64,000 nt of DNA. It comes from Acheta domesticus. Taxonomy: Eukaryota; Arthropoda; Insecta; Orthoptera; Gryllidae. Positions 31,882-44,811 of this stretch are shown here, piece by piece. Under the pieces are notes generated by a model that was not told where the DNA came from, did not search any database, and saw only the letters and a list, made by a program, of their open reading frames with translations. Each line of letters begins with the position of its first letter. Positions within the stretch are counted from its first letter, which is position 1. A program made the translations under genes and the position numbers. The stretch is from NCBI GenBank assembly GCA_031308135.1, contig JAHLJT010000631.1:264448925-264512924 (forward strand), given 5' to 3'.

Positions 31882-32190
31882 ACTTTCTCGCTTTGCTTAC
31901 GCAGTAGAGAGAAAGTTACGTAATGCTGCGCAAAAAAATGGTATATTTTTGGCAGAAAACTCTTATTACAGGGCCCTGGGAAGAAAAAAAATTGATAAAT
32001 CCCTTTGATAAATTTAGAAAAATTCTCTAACACGTGATGTAGCCACAGTCCATGATTTGTGGGTCCTTGATACCAAAAACTCGATTGACGGCAAAACGTC
32101 AGTCCGTCCGTCCGTGAACAACGCTAGCGGCTAAATCGTTCAGCCGATTTTCTACAAAATCGATATTCCCCAATCGATCTGGCTGACGAG
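31882..32190 (+). mobile_element. Hairpin-headed (GTCY)n repeat family, copy 3
   Basis: Starts ACTTTCTCGCTTTGC and closes a terminal hairpin with gagagaaagt (31915), then TACGTAATGCTGCGC, 'cagggccct', tgatgtagccac, a GTCC run (32100-32115), and acaacgctagcggctaaa. The tail is lost after cgatattccccaatcgatctgg. Confidence 0.75.
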
Positions 32191-32956
32191 GTGGCACCTT
32201 TCGGAGTGAACCTGGACTGCTTTGAAGTGATATTACGGTTAGCAGAAATATGTGATAAATGAGATTCATTCGTATGTAATAAATTACTAATTAGATGTAC
32301 TAGGGAAGAACAATATTTATCATTTTTCCTAAGCAAACTATCATTTTTGCAAATGATAGTTATTACCAATCTGAAGAAAGTCATATTCAAAAATTGACAA
32401 GTGACTGTATTGATTCTGATATGTTTCCCAATTCGTACATTTCGAATAAAAGTGTTTTTCAAACAACACTAAGTTTTTAATAATAATTAACGATATGATT
32501 TAGTTTCGTTTTTGCAATCATATCATTTGGTGTGTGAACATTCTCATTTACAAAAGTTGTTTCTGTTACGTAATTGTTTTTGTAATTTGTAACTGTTACT
32601 GTTACATAAACCGTTGCACAATTACAAAATTTTCAGTGTTAACTGAATGAATAAATTGAATTATGAGTACATCAGTTTCTTTCATCCAGAAACATGTGTT
32701 CACATCTCTTTTCAAGTTTACGTGCCACTATTTGCTGCAAATGACTCAAGGACCAGCTATCTTCTCTCACAATTCTAATAATACGATTATCATGGTGTAC
32801 GTACGTGAAAATAAAACGCTCTCGCGGGACCATAAGAGTTGAAAGTTTAGGAGCTCGTTGACGCAGCGTTATCTATCATTGTGGTGGGGCAGTAACTCCG
32901 CTCCCTTAACGACCGCCGCGTGCCTCTTGTCCCACGGCCGTTACCTTCTCGTACGA
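32191..32956. other. AT-rich DNA grading into a CpG-rich segment
   Basis: Nothing recognised up to about 32850. GC content then rises. Confidence 0.45.
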
Positions 32957-32981
32957 GTCGCGTCGCGTCGCGTCGCGTCGT
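32957..32981. repeat. (GTCGC)5 pentanucleotide repeat
   Basis: Five tandem units, each with CpG. Confidence 0.9.
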
Positions 32982-33394
32982 TAAACGCAGCAGTGGTAAT
33001 TTACGCACTCGTCGCCCCGGCGGTGAATAGGAGCGCGCAGGGCTAAAGGTGGTCGTTAATCCCCCGGGAGCGCCTGCGCGAGTCTCCTCGCAGTCACCTC
33101 CGCCGCCCACGCCCCCTCCCTCCACGCCACCCCCGCGCTCTCATCCTCTTGTAAATGCACCGGCTCCTGCCGCTACGGTTTCTCGCCACGCCGTCGCTTC
33201 ACGGCCCCACCGCTCTGCAGCCCCGACCTCTGCCTGCTCTCTCGTTATGGCGTCCCACCGGTCCACCAACCCGTCGCGCCGAGATACCGCGGTATCGCGA
33301 CGCACCTACAATCCGCCGCCACGACTTCTCGCCGGCCCAGCATGCCTCTGCTCAGACATTCCGTGTCCTGAAATTTGCCATTCCATCCCGCCCT
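32982..33394. other. CpG-rich island upstream of the 16-bp minisatellite
   Basis: GC-rich with a C-run (33100-33140). Open frames exist on both strands without domains. Could be a promoter or exon of an unseen gene. Confidence 0.4.
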
Positions 33395-34570
33395 TCCGAC
33401 ATTTTGTCGCCCCGACATTTTGCCGTCTCGACATCCTCTCCGACATCCTACCGCTCCGACATCCTGCAACTCCGACATCTCCCCGCTCCGATATTTCCCC
33501 GCTCCAACATCTCTCCGCTCCAACATCTCTCCGCTCCGACATCTCTCCGCTCCGACATCCTGCCACTCCGACATCCTGCCAGTCCGACATCTCCCCGCTC
33601 CGACATCTCCCCGCTCCGATATCTCCCCACTCCGACATCTCCCCGCTCCGACATCTCCCCGCTCCAACATCTCTCCGCTGCGACATCTCTCCGCTCTGAC
33701 ATCCTGCCACTCCGACATCTCCCCGCTCCGACATCTCCCCGCTCCGATATCTCCCCGCTCCAATATCTCTCCGCTCCGACATCCTGCCACTCCGACATCT
33801 CCCCGCTCCGACATCTCCCCGCTCCGATATCTCCCCGCTCCGATATCTCCCCGCTCCGACATCTCCCCGCTCCGACATCTCCCCGCTCCGATATCTCCCC
33901 GCTCCGATATCTCCCCGCTCCGACATCTCCCCGCTCCGACATCTCCCCGCTCCGACATCTCCCCGCTCCGACATCTCCCCGCTCCGATATCTCACCGCTC
34001 CGGTATCTCCCCGCTCCGACATCTCCCCGCTCCGATATCTCCCCGCTCCGGTATCTCCCCGCTCCGATATCTCCCCGCTCCGACATCTCCCCGCTCCGAC
34101 ATCTCCCCGCTCCGATATCTCCCCGCTCCGATATCTCCCCGCTCCGACATCTCCCCGCTCCGACATCTCCCCGCTCCGATATCTCCCCGCTCCGATATCT
34201 CCCCGCTCCGACATCTCCCCGCTCCGACATCTCCCCGCTCCGACATCTCCCCGCTCCGACATCTCCCCGCTCCGACATCTCCCCGCTCCGACATCTCCCC
34301 GCTCCGACATCTCCCCGCTCCGACATCTCCCCGCTCCGACATCTCCCCGCTCCGATATCTCCCCGCTCCGATATCTCCCCGCTCCGACATCTCCCCGCTC
34401 CGACATCTCCCCGCTCCGATATCTCCCCGCTCCGATATCTCCCCGCTCCAACCTCTCTCCGCTCCAACCTCTCTCCGCTTCGACATCTCTCCGCTCCGAC
34501 ATCCTGCCACTCCGACATCTCCCCGCTCCGACATCTCCCTGCTCCGACAAGTCGCCGTTTCGACATTCTT
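33395..34570. repeat. 16-bp minisatellite, about 70 copies
   Basis: Unit acatctccccgctccg, with a frequent C/T variant (gacatc/gatatc) and edge variants (tctccgctccaa, cctgccactccg). Units at both edges are more diverged than the centre. Sixteen is not a multiple of three, so the frame rotates and every stop-free frame gives a 16-residue periodic peptide on both strands. The resulting long frames (for example 33155-34582 plus, 33306-34637 minus) are artefacts. Confidence 0.93.
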
Positions 34571-36299
34571 CCTCCCAGATAACGCTCCACCGTGACTTCC
34601 ACCTGTTCCCCACCGCCTCGCTATTCCACTGTTTCATATTATCAGCCTCTCCTCTGTCCTTCCTCTTTTATCTCGGGGAAATGTAGTCTCTTTGCCTTGA
34701 ACGAATCTCGCCCACTTCCCTTTTTTGGCGATGTCACCTCTGGTTACATCCAATATCTCTCTCCGTGTCCAGCAAAGTTCCTTGTATATATTGTCATTTC
34801 GTCATCTCGAATTCTTCACCTACTCAGTCTTTGACATCCGCTCGCTCTCTCTACTTGCTGTCCTGAAGGTATCCCTGTCTTCTCTTTCAGCCATCTACTT
34901 TTGCGACTTCTCTTTCTCTCATACACTGGCACTGTGATGCTTGTCACATCGCTCATGTGCATGCGACATCCGTCACAGGCAATCAATCTCTAACGACTTG
35001 GTTCGAGACGCATCACACCCTGATATGTTCATCCCTAATCACCAGCACGTGTTGATCTGTTGACACCATTTTGTTGCTCCGGTCACACTTCTAAATGCAA
35101 AGTTTGACCTCTATCCTCGCCGTTCTCGCCGGCGTGCTGTCAAATGTCTGCTAGGTACCTAACGCCACATTAAACTTCTACCATTCAACATTGGGTTACG
35201 ATGCGCGCTGGTACCTGACTAAACTGGCAAAATTACTGGCGAACACTAGGGACCCAATTCACAGTTGTACCGTGATAAAACAGTAGTCCCAGACTCAGAC
35301 ATTTAAATTTTATTGCTTGAGAAAGCTCTCCGTTTATTTTTACATTTTTATTCAAAATCCTAATCCGCTGCGCAATATTTTGATGTTGCATGAGAAAAAT
35401 GAACAAGTTAAATAAAATGAAGAAACAGAGAAAATTAAAACGAAGAAGAAAAATTAAATTCATGGGAAAATATAGGTCATGATTTTCGTCAGCATTTATA
35501 ATTTCCAGCAAATGATTCCTTAATGGCTCTTTCAAAAGGATGACTGATGATCTCATTGATATCGTAACGCATCTTGGACTTCAATTTCTCATCATTACCC
35601 AACCATTGGACATTTTTTAACTCTTATCTTGATGTAATTTTGATAATATACGCAGGAATTCAACGTTCATAATCCATTTCACCTGTAATATTGTTCATAG
35701 TAAATTCTTTTTGTAGAATAACGTTTCATATGGTTTATCGTTTATATTATTATCTTTTTGCTTTTTGGTTGAAAAAAATTCTATCTTGAAACTAAAAATG
35801 AGACGGTGTGACGTAGTTTGATGAGTCTTATTGATTAATACGTTGTTACATTGTAGAGTTTTCAATTGACTTACATCAAGCCGACCTTTCCAAGAAAAAT
35901 CGAGCTCTTATTCACAGAAGCAACCAATTGAATCTCATTTAATCTGTTGAATCTTGTATCATTTAATACGGTCCAGTATTATACGGTCGAGTATCTAGTG
36001 TCAGTCAGTACAAGTATCAGTTTTTCAAACTTGGATACGATCCGGTTATGCTCATGGCTAAAAAAAAACATGTTTACTTATATGATATATGAGCTTCTCT
36101 GATCATCCTTTTCTCTTTCTTCTGATATATTCTAGTTGCGATTTTATTTATTGGCCAGTTGAACGCGAAATGAAACTTCCAAATTAAGATGAAGTTGCCC
36201 CTTGTCGTTGCCGTTTGAAGCCATAACCAAGTTGTGGGTTGAAGCTGGAGATTCGCATGCTGACACAAAGTTCTACACTGAGCCAAAACGTCGTTGAAG
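34571..36299. other. Unassigned
   Basis: Pyrimidine-rich up to about 34940, then AT-rich. No domain, RNA or repeat recognised. Confidence 0.45.
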
Positions 36300-37330
36300 T
36301 TGAGTAGGACATTAAGAGGTTGGGAAGGTCGGGAGGGCTGGGAGACCCGAGAGGCCCAGAGGGGCGTAGGAGGCCAGGGGGTGGGAGGGCCGGCGGTGCA
36401 GAAATGGTCGGAGGGGGCTGGGAGGGCGTGGGAGGAGGCGGGTGGGCCGAGAGGATCCGGAGGGCCTGGAGAAGATCGGGAGGGCGAGGGAAGGGCGGGA
36501 GGGATCGGGAGGCCCGAGAGGAACACAGGAGGGGCGGAGGAGTCCAGGGGGTGGGAGGGCCGGCGGTGCAGAAATGGTCGGAGGGGACTGGGAGGGCGTG
36601 GGAGGAGGCGGGAGGGCCGAGAGGATCCGGAGGGCCTGGAGAAGATCGGTAGGGCCTGGAGAAGATCGGGAGGGCCGCAATAGCCGGGAGGGAGGCCGGA
36701 TGGCGGGAGGGCCGGGAGAGTGTGGGAGGGCCGAGAGGGCACCGGGGTCAGGGGGAAGCGCCGGGAGGAGCGGGAGAGGTCAGGAGGGGCCAAGAGAGTC
36801 GGAGGTGATAGGAGGCGGAGGGTCGGAAAGACCGAACGGGGTCCGGGATGGTCGGAGTGGGTCGGGAAGGGGTGGGAGGGACGGGAGGACCACAAGGAGG
36901 CCTAAAGGACAGGTTGAGCCGGGAGGGGGCCTAGAGGATCGAGAGGACCGGGGACACGGGAAGCGCCAGGAGGACTGGGAGAGAGCAGGAGGTGCCAAGA
37001 GGGTGGGAGGTGATAGGAGGCATGGGAAAGACCGAACGGGGTCCGGATTGGTCGGAGTGGGCTGTGAGGGGTTGGGAGGGACGGGAGGACCACAAGGAAG
37101 CCTAAAGGACAGGTTGAGCCGGGAGGGGGCCTAGAGGATCGAGAGGACCGGGGACACGGGAAAGCGCCAGGAGGACTGGGAGTGGTCAGGAGGGGCCAAG
37201 TGGACCGGTGACGAGGCGGAGGGATGGAAAGGTTGAATGGGGTCCGGGGGGGTCGGAGTGGGCCGTGAGGGGGTGGGAGGGACGGGAGGACTGGGAGGAG
37301 GCCGAGAGCCCCGAGGCGCAAGAAAGCGGG
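36300..37330. repeat. G/purine-rich imperfect tandem repeats
   Basis: Built of gggagg-type words. Two larger duplications are visible: a unit beginning 'gggggtgggagggccggcgg' at about 36377 recurs at 36549 (172 bp), and a unit beginning 'aggcctaaaggacaggttg' at about 36898 recurs at 37098 (about 200 bp). Many G-runs could form G-quadruplexes. Long frames on either strand are composition artefacts. Confidence 0.8.
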
Positions 37331-37560
37331 GAGGGCGTGCTGCAGTGTCCCTGAGCCGGTGCGGCAGGCGCGCTGCGCTGCGCGGCGCGGGAGGCGCGGG
37401 GGCGTCCGCGTGAAGCGCAGTGATGAATGGGCCTTTGAAGCCTTTGCGGCGCCCCGCTTGTTTGCCACCCCACCCCCACCCCCACCCCACCCCACGACCA
37501 TCATTCTCCTCGCGCGCCCACGCTGCTCCCGCTCACGCCGACGCTGCTCCAGTCTTCGCA
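37331..37560. other. CpG-dense segment
   Basis: Contains gcgctgcgctgcgcggcgcg and a (CCCCA)n run (37470-37494). No coding domain. Possible promoter region. Confidence 0.4.
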
Positions 37561-40500
37561 TGCGCCTCCTCTACCTTCTTCCCATCCTCGTTTGCCTCGG
37601 CCAAGTCCTTCTCATCTTTCGCCTTCTAGCCCTCGTTTTGTGGTCTGTATTATAGTATCAGCAGTCCTGAAAAGCGAATCCGCAGCGATGGTAACCGCTT
37701 CTTGCTTCTAATCTGGCCTAAGGTATGGTTGTTTGCCGTGTGATGGGAAAGGCAATAGCAAAACGTTTATTTTACAACCGTCTAAGTTACGATTCAGTGT
37801 TTCGTAATTTATTTTTCATCTATCTGCGCTCGGTCGTTAACTTATGATAAATATCGCGCATTAAATTAAATAATTATTACTAACTTCCAATTCGAAAAAA
37901 AATTAAATAATGTCGTTCTTCAGTTTTCACTTAATTATTTTTGTCGTTTCTTCCCATTTTTCATCATGCTTACTTCGCTTTCCTTAGTTTGATTTCTCCT
38001 CCGTTAATTTGTCAGTAGCTACATTATTTTTTCCATCTCGTAAAGATGTGCACATTTCGTCCAACGCCCTTTTTTAATTCATCTACTGCCACTTTTTGTC
38101 CTGCATTTTTTATTTTATATTTGCATAATTGGTCTTCATCCATTTACACGTCCTTCTCTCCGACCGTACGTCTACCTTCATCTTTCCCGCTTATACGTGT
38201 CCCCTATATTCACCGTCATTCCTCCTCTGTGATATACGCCTACAAACGTGGGACGTCGTCTTTAAAACGCGCCATAGTCCCCTGCGATACAGTCCAGTGA
38301 CCGCTTATCTCCAACCTTTGGTGTCGCCCCCTCCACGTATACACGGCTATCTTCCGGCCCATAAAATACAGCCCATCAACTGCCCGATCTTGGAGTTGCC
38401 GATAGCATGAAACTTCACTGGCGTAGGCACTCTGGCCTCTCATCAAAAAGGCCGCAAAGGGACGCACATTGATAAGGTTTATTGGGAAAGCTGCCGTCGT
38501 TCAGAACACATTAGTTTGCTTTTCTTCTTGGCTCTTCCTTGTTTTGTTGCTCCACATTAATTTTAGTCGGACGATACGATGTAACAGCTCGTAATACAAT
38601 TTTACATAGAAATATACGTGGCTGGATCATTGCAATTTAATGAGCAGATTATTCTTCCAGAAATTTTAATAATTATTTTAAAAAAATTTAAAAATACTGT
38701 GATGTGTTTTTCAGGTTTCTCAATATTGATTGAATGTACAAAAACCGGTACAAGGGTGTTTGGAATTTATCCTTTTTGATTTTACATAATTGCGTGTTAA
38801 TATCATGGTGCTTCAAAGAAATAATGAAATATTTATAAAATATATTCACAAGATATGAAACGAGGAAAATGATATTTCCTTCTGCATAGGAGATTATATT
38901 GTGAAGGGAGAGAAATATAAATGCTGGATAAAATGTAACAGACTGTAAAAATTAAGTTAAAATACAATATGAACTCTACATTATTAACATACACAATTCA
39001 TACTTTTCTTATGATTCGAACCCAATTTTTATGAGTTTTTTCGTCACCAAGTCAGTGATAAATCAAGCCTTATTATTTGACAATCAATGCTAGTTTGTTC
39101 CTGTAATCGAAATTAGTAGAACTGCAGCAACGCTTTGGTAGAAAGAACCTCTATTTATGATTTCCGAAGCATTTTAGTAAATGAGACAAAACATCGAACA
39201 TTTCTGTAGGATACTTTAAAGTTAAATTTTTTCTTGAAATATTCGCGTGATAGGTATGTCAAACACGCCCGCATCAGGAACTTTACCTGACTCAGCTTTC
39301 GTTTTCCCACCACATTCAGATAGTGATGTACACGGGCAAGCTGTAACGGGGACCGTTAGCGCAAAACGCGATCGAAGTATTACGACGAATAGTTACTTCA
39401 TACGAAAACATGTTTGCCCATTTTATTAAATAACTGATATTTGAATTATGTTTGTATAATTTATCACTTATTACGTCATTTCAATTTCATTTTCTTTTAA
39501 AATTATGCCTTGTAAAAACATTTTTGTAATGGGCAGGAATAATTTGTTGTATGTTTGAATGTCAAATTTTATCTTTGTTTTTTTGTTTCATGTTTTATTA
39601 AATAATTATTTTATTTGTTATATTTAGCTGCAATGTTAAGTATGTTAACAAGTCTCTACGTTGTCTAACCCTTCTAGTGATACCTCCTCTTAGATTATGT
39701 CTCTCTCACGCGCGGACACCTTTTTAACAGAAAATAATATTTGTTCCTAACTTGAATGTTGGAAGTTAACCAAATGATTGCACTTTTAAGCAATCGCAAT
39801 TAAAAAAATATAATCTAGTCAATTCAAAATATTGAATTTTAATCACAAATGGCAACTTTAAATATTACTGATATATTTGATTTGTAAGGATAATTTACTT
39901 TTCTGTAGCAAAGGATATGAAAATTACTATCGCTAATAAATTTGTGGCAATAACTTTCAACTGACTTCATCGAATGACTTTTGGTGGTCATGAATCCGCT
40001 GATGTACCGACACGCCAGAGAAATGTATGCAACAACGCATACTTTTCCCCTCGCGCCAGTTTCTCTGGATGCAATGCTTCCAAACTCTAGTTGCCTTGCC
40101 CGCGTCGTTGGTGCGCATGCCTTACTTGCTAACTTCTCTCTGGAAACGCAGCTCTCAGGAGAACGACAACAACATATCTTTGCACATTGTCTTTAAATTA
40201 AAGAATGAGAAAAATATAAAAACAGACTTTAGAAGAAAATATGGTTAATTATAAATTTCGATATTGAAGCATCTATAGGGAAATTTTTTTTTTTCCTTTT
40301 AGCAAGGGTCTTTAATTTTGTGTTGCATTTATGTAACAAATTAATCAAATTTAATTGACGGACATTGATTCATATGATGCAGTAATCCACTGTGAACATG
40401 GAATATTTATGAATAAGTCATTTTAAATAACATTGTTATCATTCTAAGAAATAAGCAAATTTCTCTGTAGATTTAGTATTTTCTTAGAATTACAACAATT

Positions 40501-40647
40501 TGAAATGAGTTTTAAATTAAAATGTTTATTTTAACGTATTTCATTGAATCTTTTTTTTTAAATAAAATTTCTGGCCCTCAAGAAAATGTGCGCAGGTAAA
40601 TTTCTTTCCCCACACGTCATATACAGTTTTTACTGGTTTTTTTGACA
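37561..40647. other. Intergenic DNA, mostly AT-rich
   Basis: No recognised gene or repeat. Small open frames at 38046-38467, 39247-39429 and 39981-40248 have no known motif. Confidence 0.45.
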
Positions 40648-40684
40648 AATAAATAAATAAATAAATAAATAATAAATAAATAAA
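40648..40684. repeat. (AAAT)n microsatellite
   Basis: Nine or so AAAT units with one AAT interruption. Confidence 0.95.
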
Positions 40685-41325
40685 CTGATTGCATGACGAT
40701 GTCAGCATTATCTAAGCAGTCGTCATACAACGTTACTTATCAAATTCAGTCCCGATTATTTACCAAAATTAATTTTCTTTGCGATTTTACTATGTTTAGG
40801 GTTCCCTTCAAACTGACACGTAGGAAAGTAGTTCAGTTCCAACTTGTCACCTAAAATATGGCTTAAGATATTACCTGGTCTTGATAGAAAACCTCTTGTA
40901 TTGAGTTCGTATCGTTTTTAGATAGATAGATAGATATTTATTACTTCCGCAAGTAGGTTTATGCAACCTGGTGGCAGAACATTAAAATTTACATATTATA
41001 ATTATGAATTAAATACAATATCTTAAAAATTATTTTAAGACAATAATAATAATAATAATAATAAAAAGATAACAATGTTAACAATAAATGCATTAATAAC
41101 AATAACCGCATTAATTCTACACTTATGATGTTACTGTACAGATAATTTATAATAACATATACGACTTTTAATACACTGCACTCCACTTCACTTCACTTCA
41201 CTTCTCTTTCTACTTCTGTATTGCACTACACTTCACAACACGTCAACCACACTTCAATACAAATACTATAAACTAATGCATCTAATAATTATAACAATAC
41301 TAAATGATAACAATAATTAATAACA

Positions 41326-41357
<32 letters not shown>

Positions 41358-41383
41358 CCATTCTAATAAATCTAACTTACGTG

Positions 41384-41641
41384 CTAATAAAATGTACAAA
41401 TATCATTTGTTAGTTTATTTTTAAATCTATGAATACCTTGAGGAAAGGGTTCCAAGGCTGTCGCAGGCAACTTATTCCAGTCCGTTGTAGTTCTATTTGT
41501 AAAGGAAAATTTTCCTACATCTGTTCTCTGTGGCCTGAACTGAATTTTGTGTTTGTGATCCCCTCTACTAAAATACGTGGGTCTACTGAGCCGGATGTGG
41601 ATATCTTTCCAAGCTGGATAACCGGCATACGCTTTGTACAA
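41384..41641 (-). pseudogene. Jockey/CR1-type LINE C-terminal region
   Basis: 85 codons ending KNKLTNDICTFY. It contains RTDVGKFSFTNRTTTDWNKL then PATALEPFP, a pattern common to the C-termini of CR1/jockey-type ORF2 proteins. Confidence 0.75.
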
Positions 41642-41767
41642 AGCACAGAGTCTTGCCTTTACCCTCCTAATTTCTAGTGACTCCCACTCTACTTTCTTTC
41701 TATTGCTTCGGAAAATAAGTTACATGCTCTTCTCTGTACTCTATTCAAATATTCCTTTTGTGAGATT

Positions 41768-42607
41768 CTATAAGGGTCCCAACAAATCGTCCCGTATTCC
41801 ATTAATGGGCGAACTAGAGATATGTAAGCTAATTCTCCTCGCTTTCGCAGTACTCTTTTTTAGTATTCGCATAGTAAAATGTAAGGATCTCCACGCTTTC
41901 CCTACGACAAAGTTGACCTGATTTTCCCAACTCAATTTGCTATCAAAAATTATTCCCAAATACTTACAAGACACGACTCTTGGAATTTTTTCGTTGCCTA
42001 AACTGTATTGAGTTTCAGTATACTTGCGACCCCTACCAAACGTGATGGTTTTGCTTTTCGAACTATTTATTGTCATGCTATTGTTTTCCGCCCAGAAATG
42101 TAGTCTATTTAGATCACCCTGCAAAATATCCTCATCTACTTTTGATTGAATAACTCGATATATTATACAGTCATCTGCAAATAGTCGTACCTTTGAAATT
42201 AAATTGTCTGGCAGGTCATTCACAAAAGCTAGAAAGAGGAGAGGTCCAATAACGCTTCCTTGAGGAATCCCTGAAGTTATCTTTGCTAGATTTGAAAATT
42301 GTTGTCTAACTCGGACTTTCTGTTTCCTATTTCGAAGAAGCTCATCAATCCACGCGACAACTCTGGTGTCAATACCTGACTGCAGCAATTTATGAACCAG
42401 TTTGTCGTGTGGCACAACATCAAATGCCTTTGCAAAATCTATTATTACGGCGTCCACCCTCCCACTATCATCAACTTCATCTGCTATATCCTGAAACAAT
42501 GATACTACCTGACTCTCGCAAGAGAAACCATTCCTAAAACCATGCTGTCCATGAAAGAGCCATTCTTTTTGTTCCCATTCTTGTCTAATATAGTTTGTTA
42601 AAAACAA
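41768..42607 (-). pseudogene. Jockey/CR1-type reverse transcriptase, mostly intact frame
   Basis: 279 codons open. Motifs in order: QHGFRNGFSCESQVVSLFQD (motif 2), IIDFAKAFDVVPHDKLVHKL (motif A), GIPQGSVIGPLLFLAFVNDL (motif B), VRLFADDCIIYR (motif C with both catalytic Asp residues), then CKYLGIIFDSKLSWENQV. The frame breaks near 41800, where the conserved region continues in other frames into 41384-41641. N-terminal endonuclease is absent. Compared with the other LINEs here this RT is well preserved. Confidence 0.88.
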
Positions 42608-42640
42608 CGCTCCTCCGGCCCGGATTTTATCGCCTTCTAG

Positions 42641-43721
42641 AAATAATAGTTTAATCTCCAGCAGTATAGTACTACTTTTGCCTCATTTTTGGCGAGATGC
42701 TAAATGAAAATTTTTGGCGTGACGAATATGGAAAGATGATAGTGGACGCACAGATAAATGAAGGACAACTGAGGAAGGAGAGAAGGAATATCGCAAGGTC
42801 ATGCGGGGTGTGGTTGCAGAGTTTGCCCAAGTATATAAATCGTATGGAGATGGTAATAATGATGCAGTGAAGGACACCCGAAGTGGGACAAAGCAGGGTA
42901 ATACGAATGTGAGATGAGATGCGGCAAGATTTTTCGGAAAATGATGAGGTGAAATACGAGGGGTAAAACCAAGATAAAGGGCCTAAAGGATACGCCGAGG
43001 GCACACAGAGGCTCAAGGGATTTCCGGGTGAAGATGAAGAGGGATGGATTCGAGGAATCGGTACGGGGCTCAATGACGCGGACAAAACGTGACAGAACGT
43101 GGAAAGACGGTATGTTGTGCGACTTTATTGATCGAATGATCGTACATGGTTCAGTAATTATTACTTTTTCACATGTATTTTTACTAATATATAGTTAAAC
43201 TAATCTGAAGATAATTCTAACCAAACTTGAACATTCGTTTGGGATCCTCATTGAGCACCTTCGCTTAGTTTACATAGGTATTTTCATCGAAATGGAGAAA
43301 GGTATGTAGCGGGATGTATGTGTCGGATTCGGGTCAGGAAATCGTTGAATGTGGCTAGGTTGTAATAGGCTATTTGATTTATGGAGGATATATTTGAGTA
43401 GAAATTGTTGGAGAGATGAGAGATGTGGTGATTGATGGATAAGGGGGTGGCGTGAACGGACGCGGGCCTGTGGCCTAGGCACACAAAGAACTGCAAGGGC
43501 GGCCATCTTGGCGCCCAGCCCTCGGGCGACCGGAGATCCCAAGAAACAAAAGGGGGAGCAGCGCGAAGCTTAGCTGCATCTCTGACACGAATGCATTGCG
43601 CGGTTCTCTGGATTACGCAATTTCGTGTTAATCTAACTAAATATTATTTTCTTCTGTTCATCTAATTATTCCGTAGGAGCTCTGTGCCGCGACAATAGTG
43701 TAAGTATATGTAAGTAAAGTC
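42641..43721. other. Unassigned
   Basis: 42700-43110 is purine-rich on the plus strand, with open frames on the minus strand (42672-43085) lacking motifs. 43440-43560 is GC-rich. No call made. Confidence 0.4.
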
Positions 43722-43995
43722 AGAGTATAAGACTAGGAAGAGGAAGGAAAGATCGCGCGCGGTCCATGGCCCGATTGTTAGGGTACCGCTCCGGCATTCC
43801 TCTGATATTGATCAGAGAAACCAAGAAAACTACCAGCAGAGAAGAAGGCCGCAAGAATTCTCCTCCAGACAGCGGCTGAATGCGTCCTACCAATGTAGCT
43901 AGTGACGAAACTCCTTCCACTTTGGAGACTCGAACCTAGGACCTCCCGGTCAGAGGGACTGCAGTGACATCAGTTGATGCGCTGAGTCACCTAAG
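43722..43995 (-). repeat. tRNA-derived SINE, copy S2
   Basis: On the minus strand the head shows an A-box-like ttaggtgactcagcgcat and a B-box-like ggttcgagtctc (43925-43985). The body (agcggctgtctggaggagaa) and tail (cgcgcgatctttccttcctc) match the copies at 8065 and 57290. The best copy for seeing the pol III promoter. Confidence 0.75.
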
Positions 43996-44179
43996 CCGAT
44001 ACGGGAATGACGGAAGGGTTGGAAAGGTGGGGTTGAAAACACGTGGGGATGGAAGGGAGTAGCGAGGAAGGGGAACAGTAGAGGAGGGGTGGATTGGGGA
44101 GGAGTTGATACGGGGAATGTGGAATGTGGAAAGGAGGAGGAGGGGATGGGTGAAGAAAGGGAGGGAGTGGATTGATTGC

Positions 44180-44372
44180 GAGTGATTCCGGGCGCTTCAA
44201 CTACTGAGGTCATTCCTCCCGTTAGTGTAGTGCATGTTTGCTCGGGAGATGGCTGTTGTCTTCCCCTGCTGGATGGCGAGTTCCGGCGCCGACCTACCAC
44301 CAGCCAGCGGGTTTCTCCAACCAGGTATCTCCCAATAGCGGGGCACCACCCCAGCCGGGACAAGCTCTAAGC
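44180..44372 (+). repeat. Interspersed repeat W, copy 2
   Basis: Aligns with 7822-8015 across its length, from gtgattccggg to gggacaagctctaagc. Confidence 0.75.
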
Positions 44373-44811
44373 GCGGAGGGAATGGAACGGACGCGTATGA
44401 GAGGGGCTCTAAGCGGAGGGGTTGAGAGGGAGGCGGGAACGGGAGGGGTAGGGAAAGGGGTTGAGGAGGGGCAGAGCAGACGGAAACACGGGGCGGGGCG
44501 GCTGCTCCGTGAGCGAGGGGTCGCGGTGGCCGGTGCTAATGAGCCTGCGCCGCGCCGGCCGCGTCGCGCGCTGTGTGGCCGCTGTGTTTGCGACGAGCGC
44601 CGCGCCGCTTTGTGAGGGCGCTGGAGGCGGGCTGGCGGAGGCTGCGCGCTCCTTTGCGAACGGACGCCGCCGCGCCGCGCCGCGCTGCGCTGCGCCGGCT
44701 TCTGAATTGACGTCACGGGAGCGCTGCCCTAGCAAATGCCGCGCACTCCCGCCCAACACACGCCTCCCCGTCCGCCCGCCCCTGCTGCCCTCCTGGCACA
44801 ACACGCCAGTT
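44373..44811. other. CpG island-like segment
   Basis: Very high CpG density at 44480-44780, with frames open on both strands but no domain. It ends exactly where the MITE inverted repeat begins. It could be an upstream promoter for the GPCR exons 2 kb downstream, which is speculation. Confidence 0.4.

Larger units (their letters stand above)
40921..42640 (-). mobile_element. Jockey/CR1-type LINE, 5'-truncated
   Basis: The minus strand runs from the RT domain (42607-41768), through a C-terminal region (41641-41384), to a 3' UTR rich in (AAT)n and 'cacttcact' words, and ends with ctgccaccaggttgcataaacc followed by (TATC)n at 40921-40936. The short tandem tail and the RT motifs fit the CR1/jockey group. 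The 5' end is missing beyond about 42640. A second 3' end copy lies at 62232-62600. Confidence 0.82.

Noticed and set aside
33395..34570. CRISPR array
   Set aside because: The 16-bp units are contiguous without unique spacers, and the genome is eukaryotic.
33155..34637. Several open frames of 180-475 codons on both strands
   Set aside because: All are translations of the 16-bp minisatellite in rotating frames; the periodic peptide is a by-product of a stop-free unit.
36074..37561. Overlapping frames of 100-273 codons on both strands
   Set aside because: Gly/Arg/Glu or Pro/Ser/Leu composition mirrors the G-rich repeats, with no domain.
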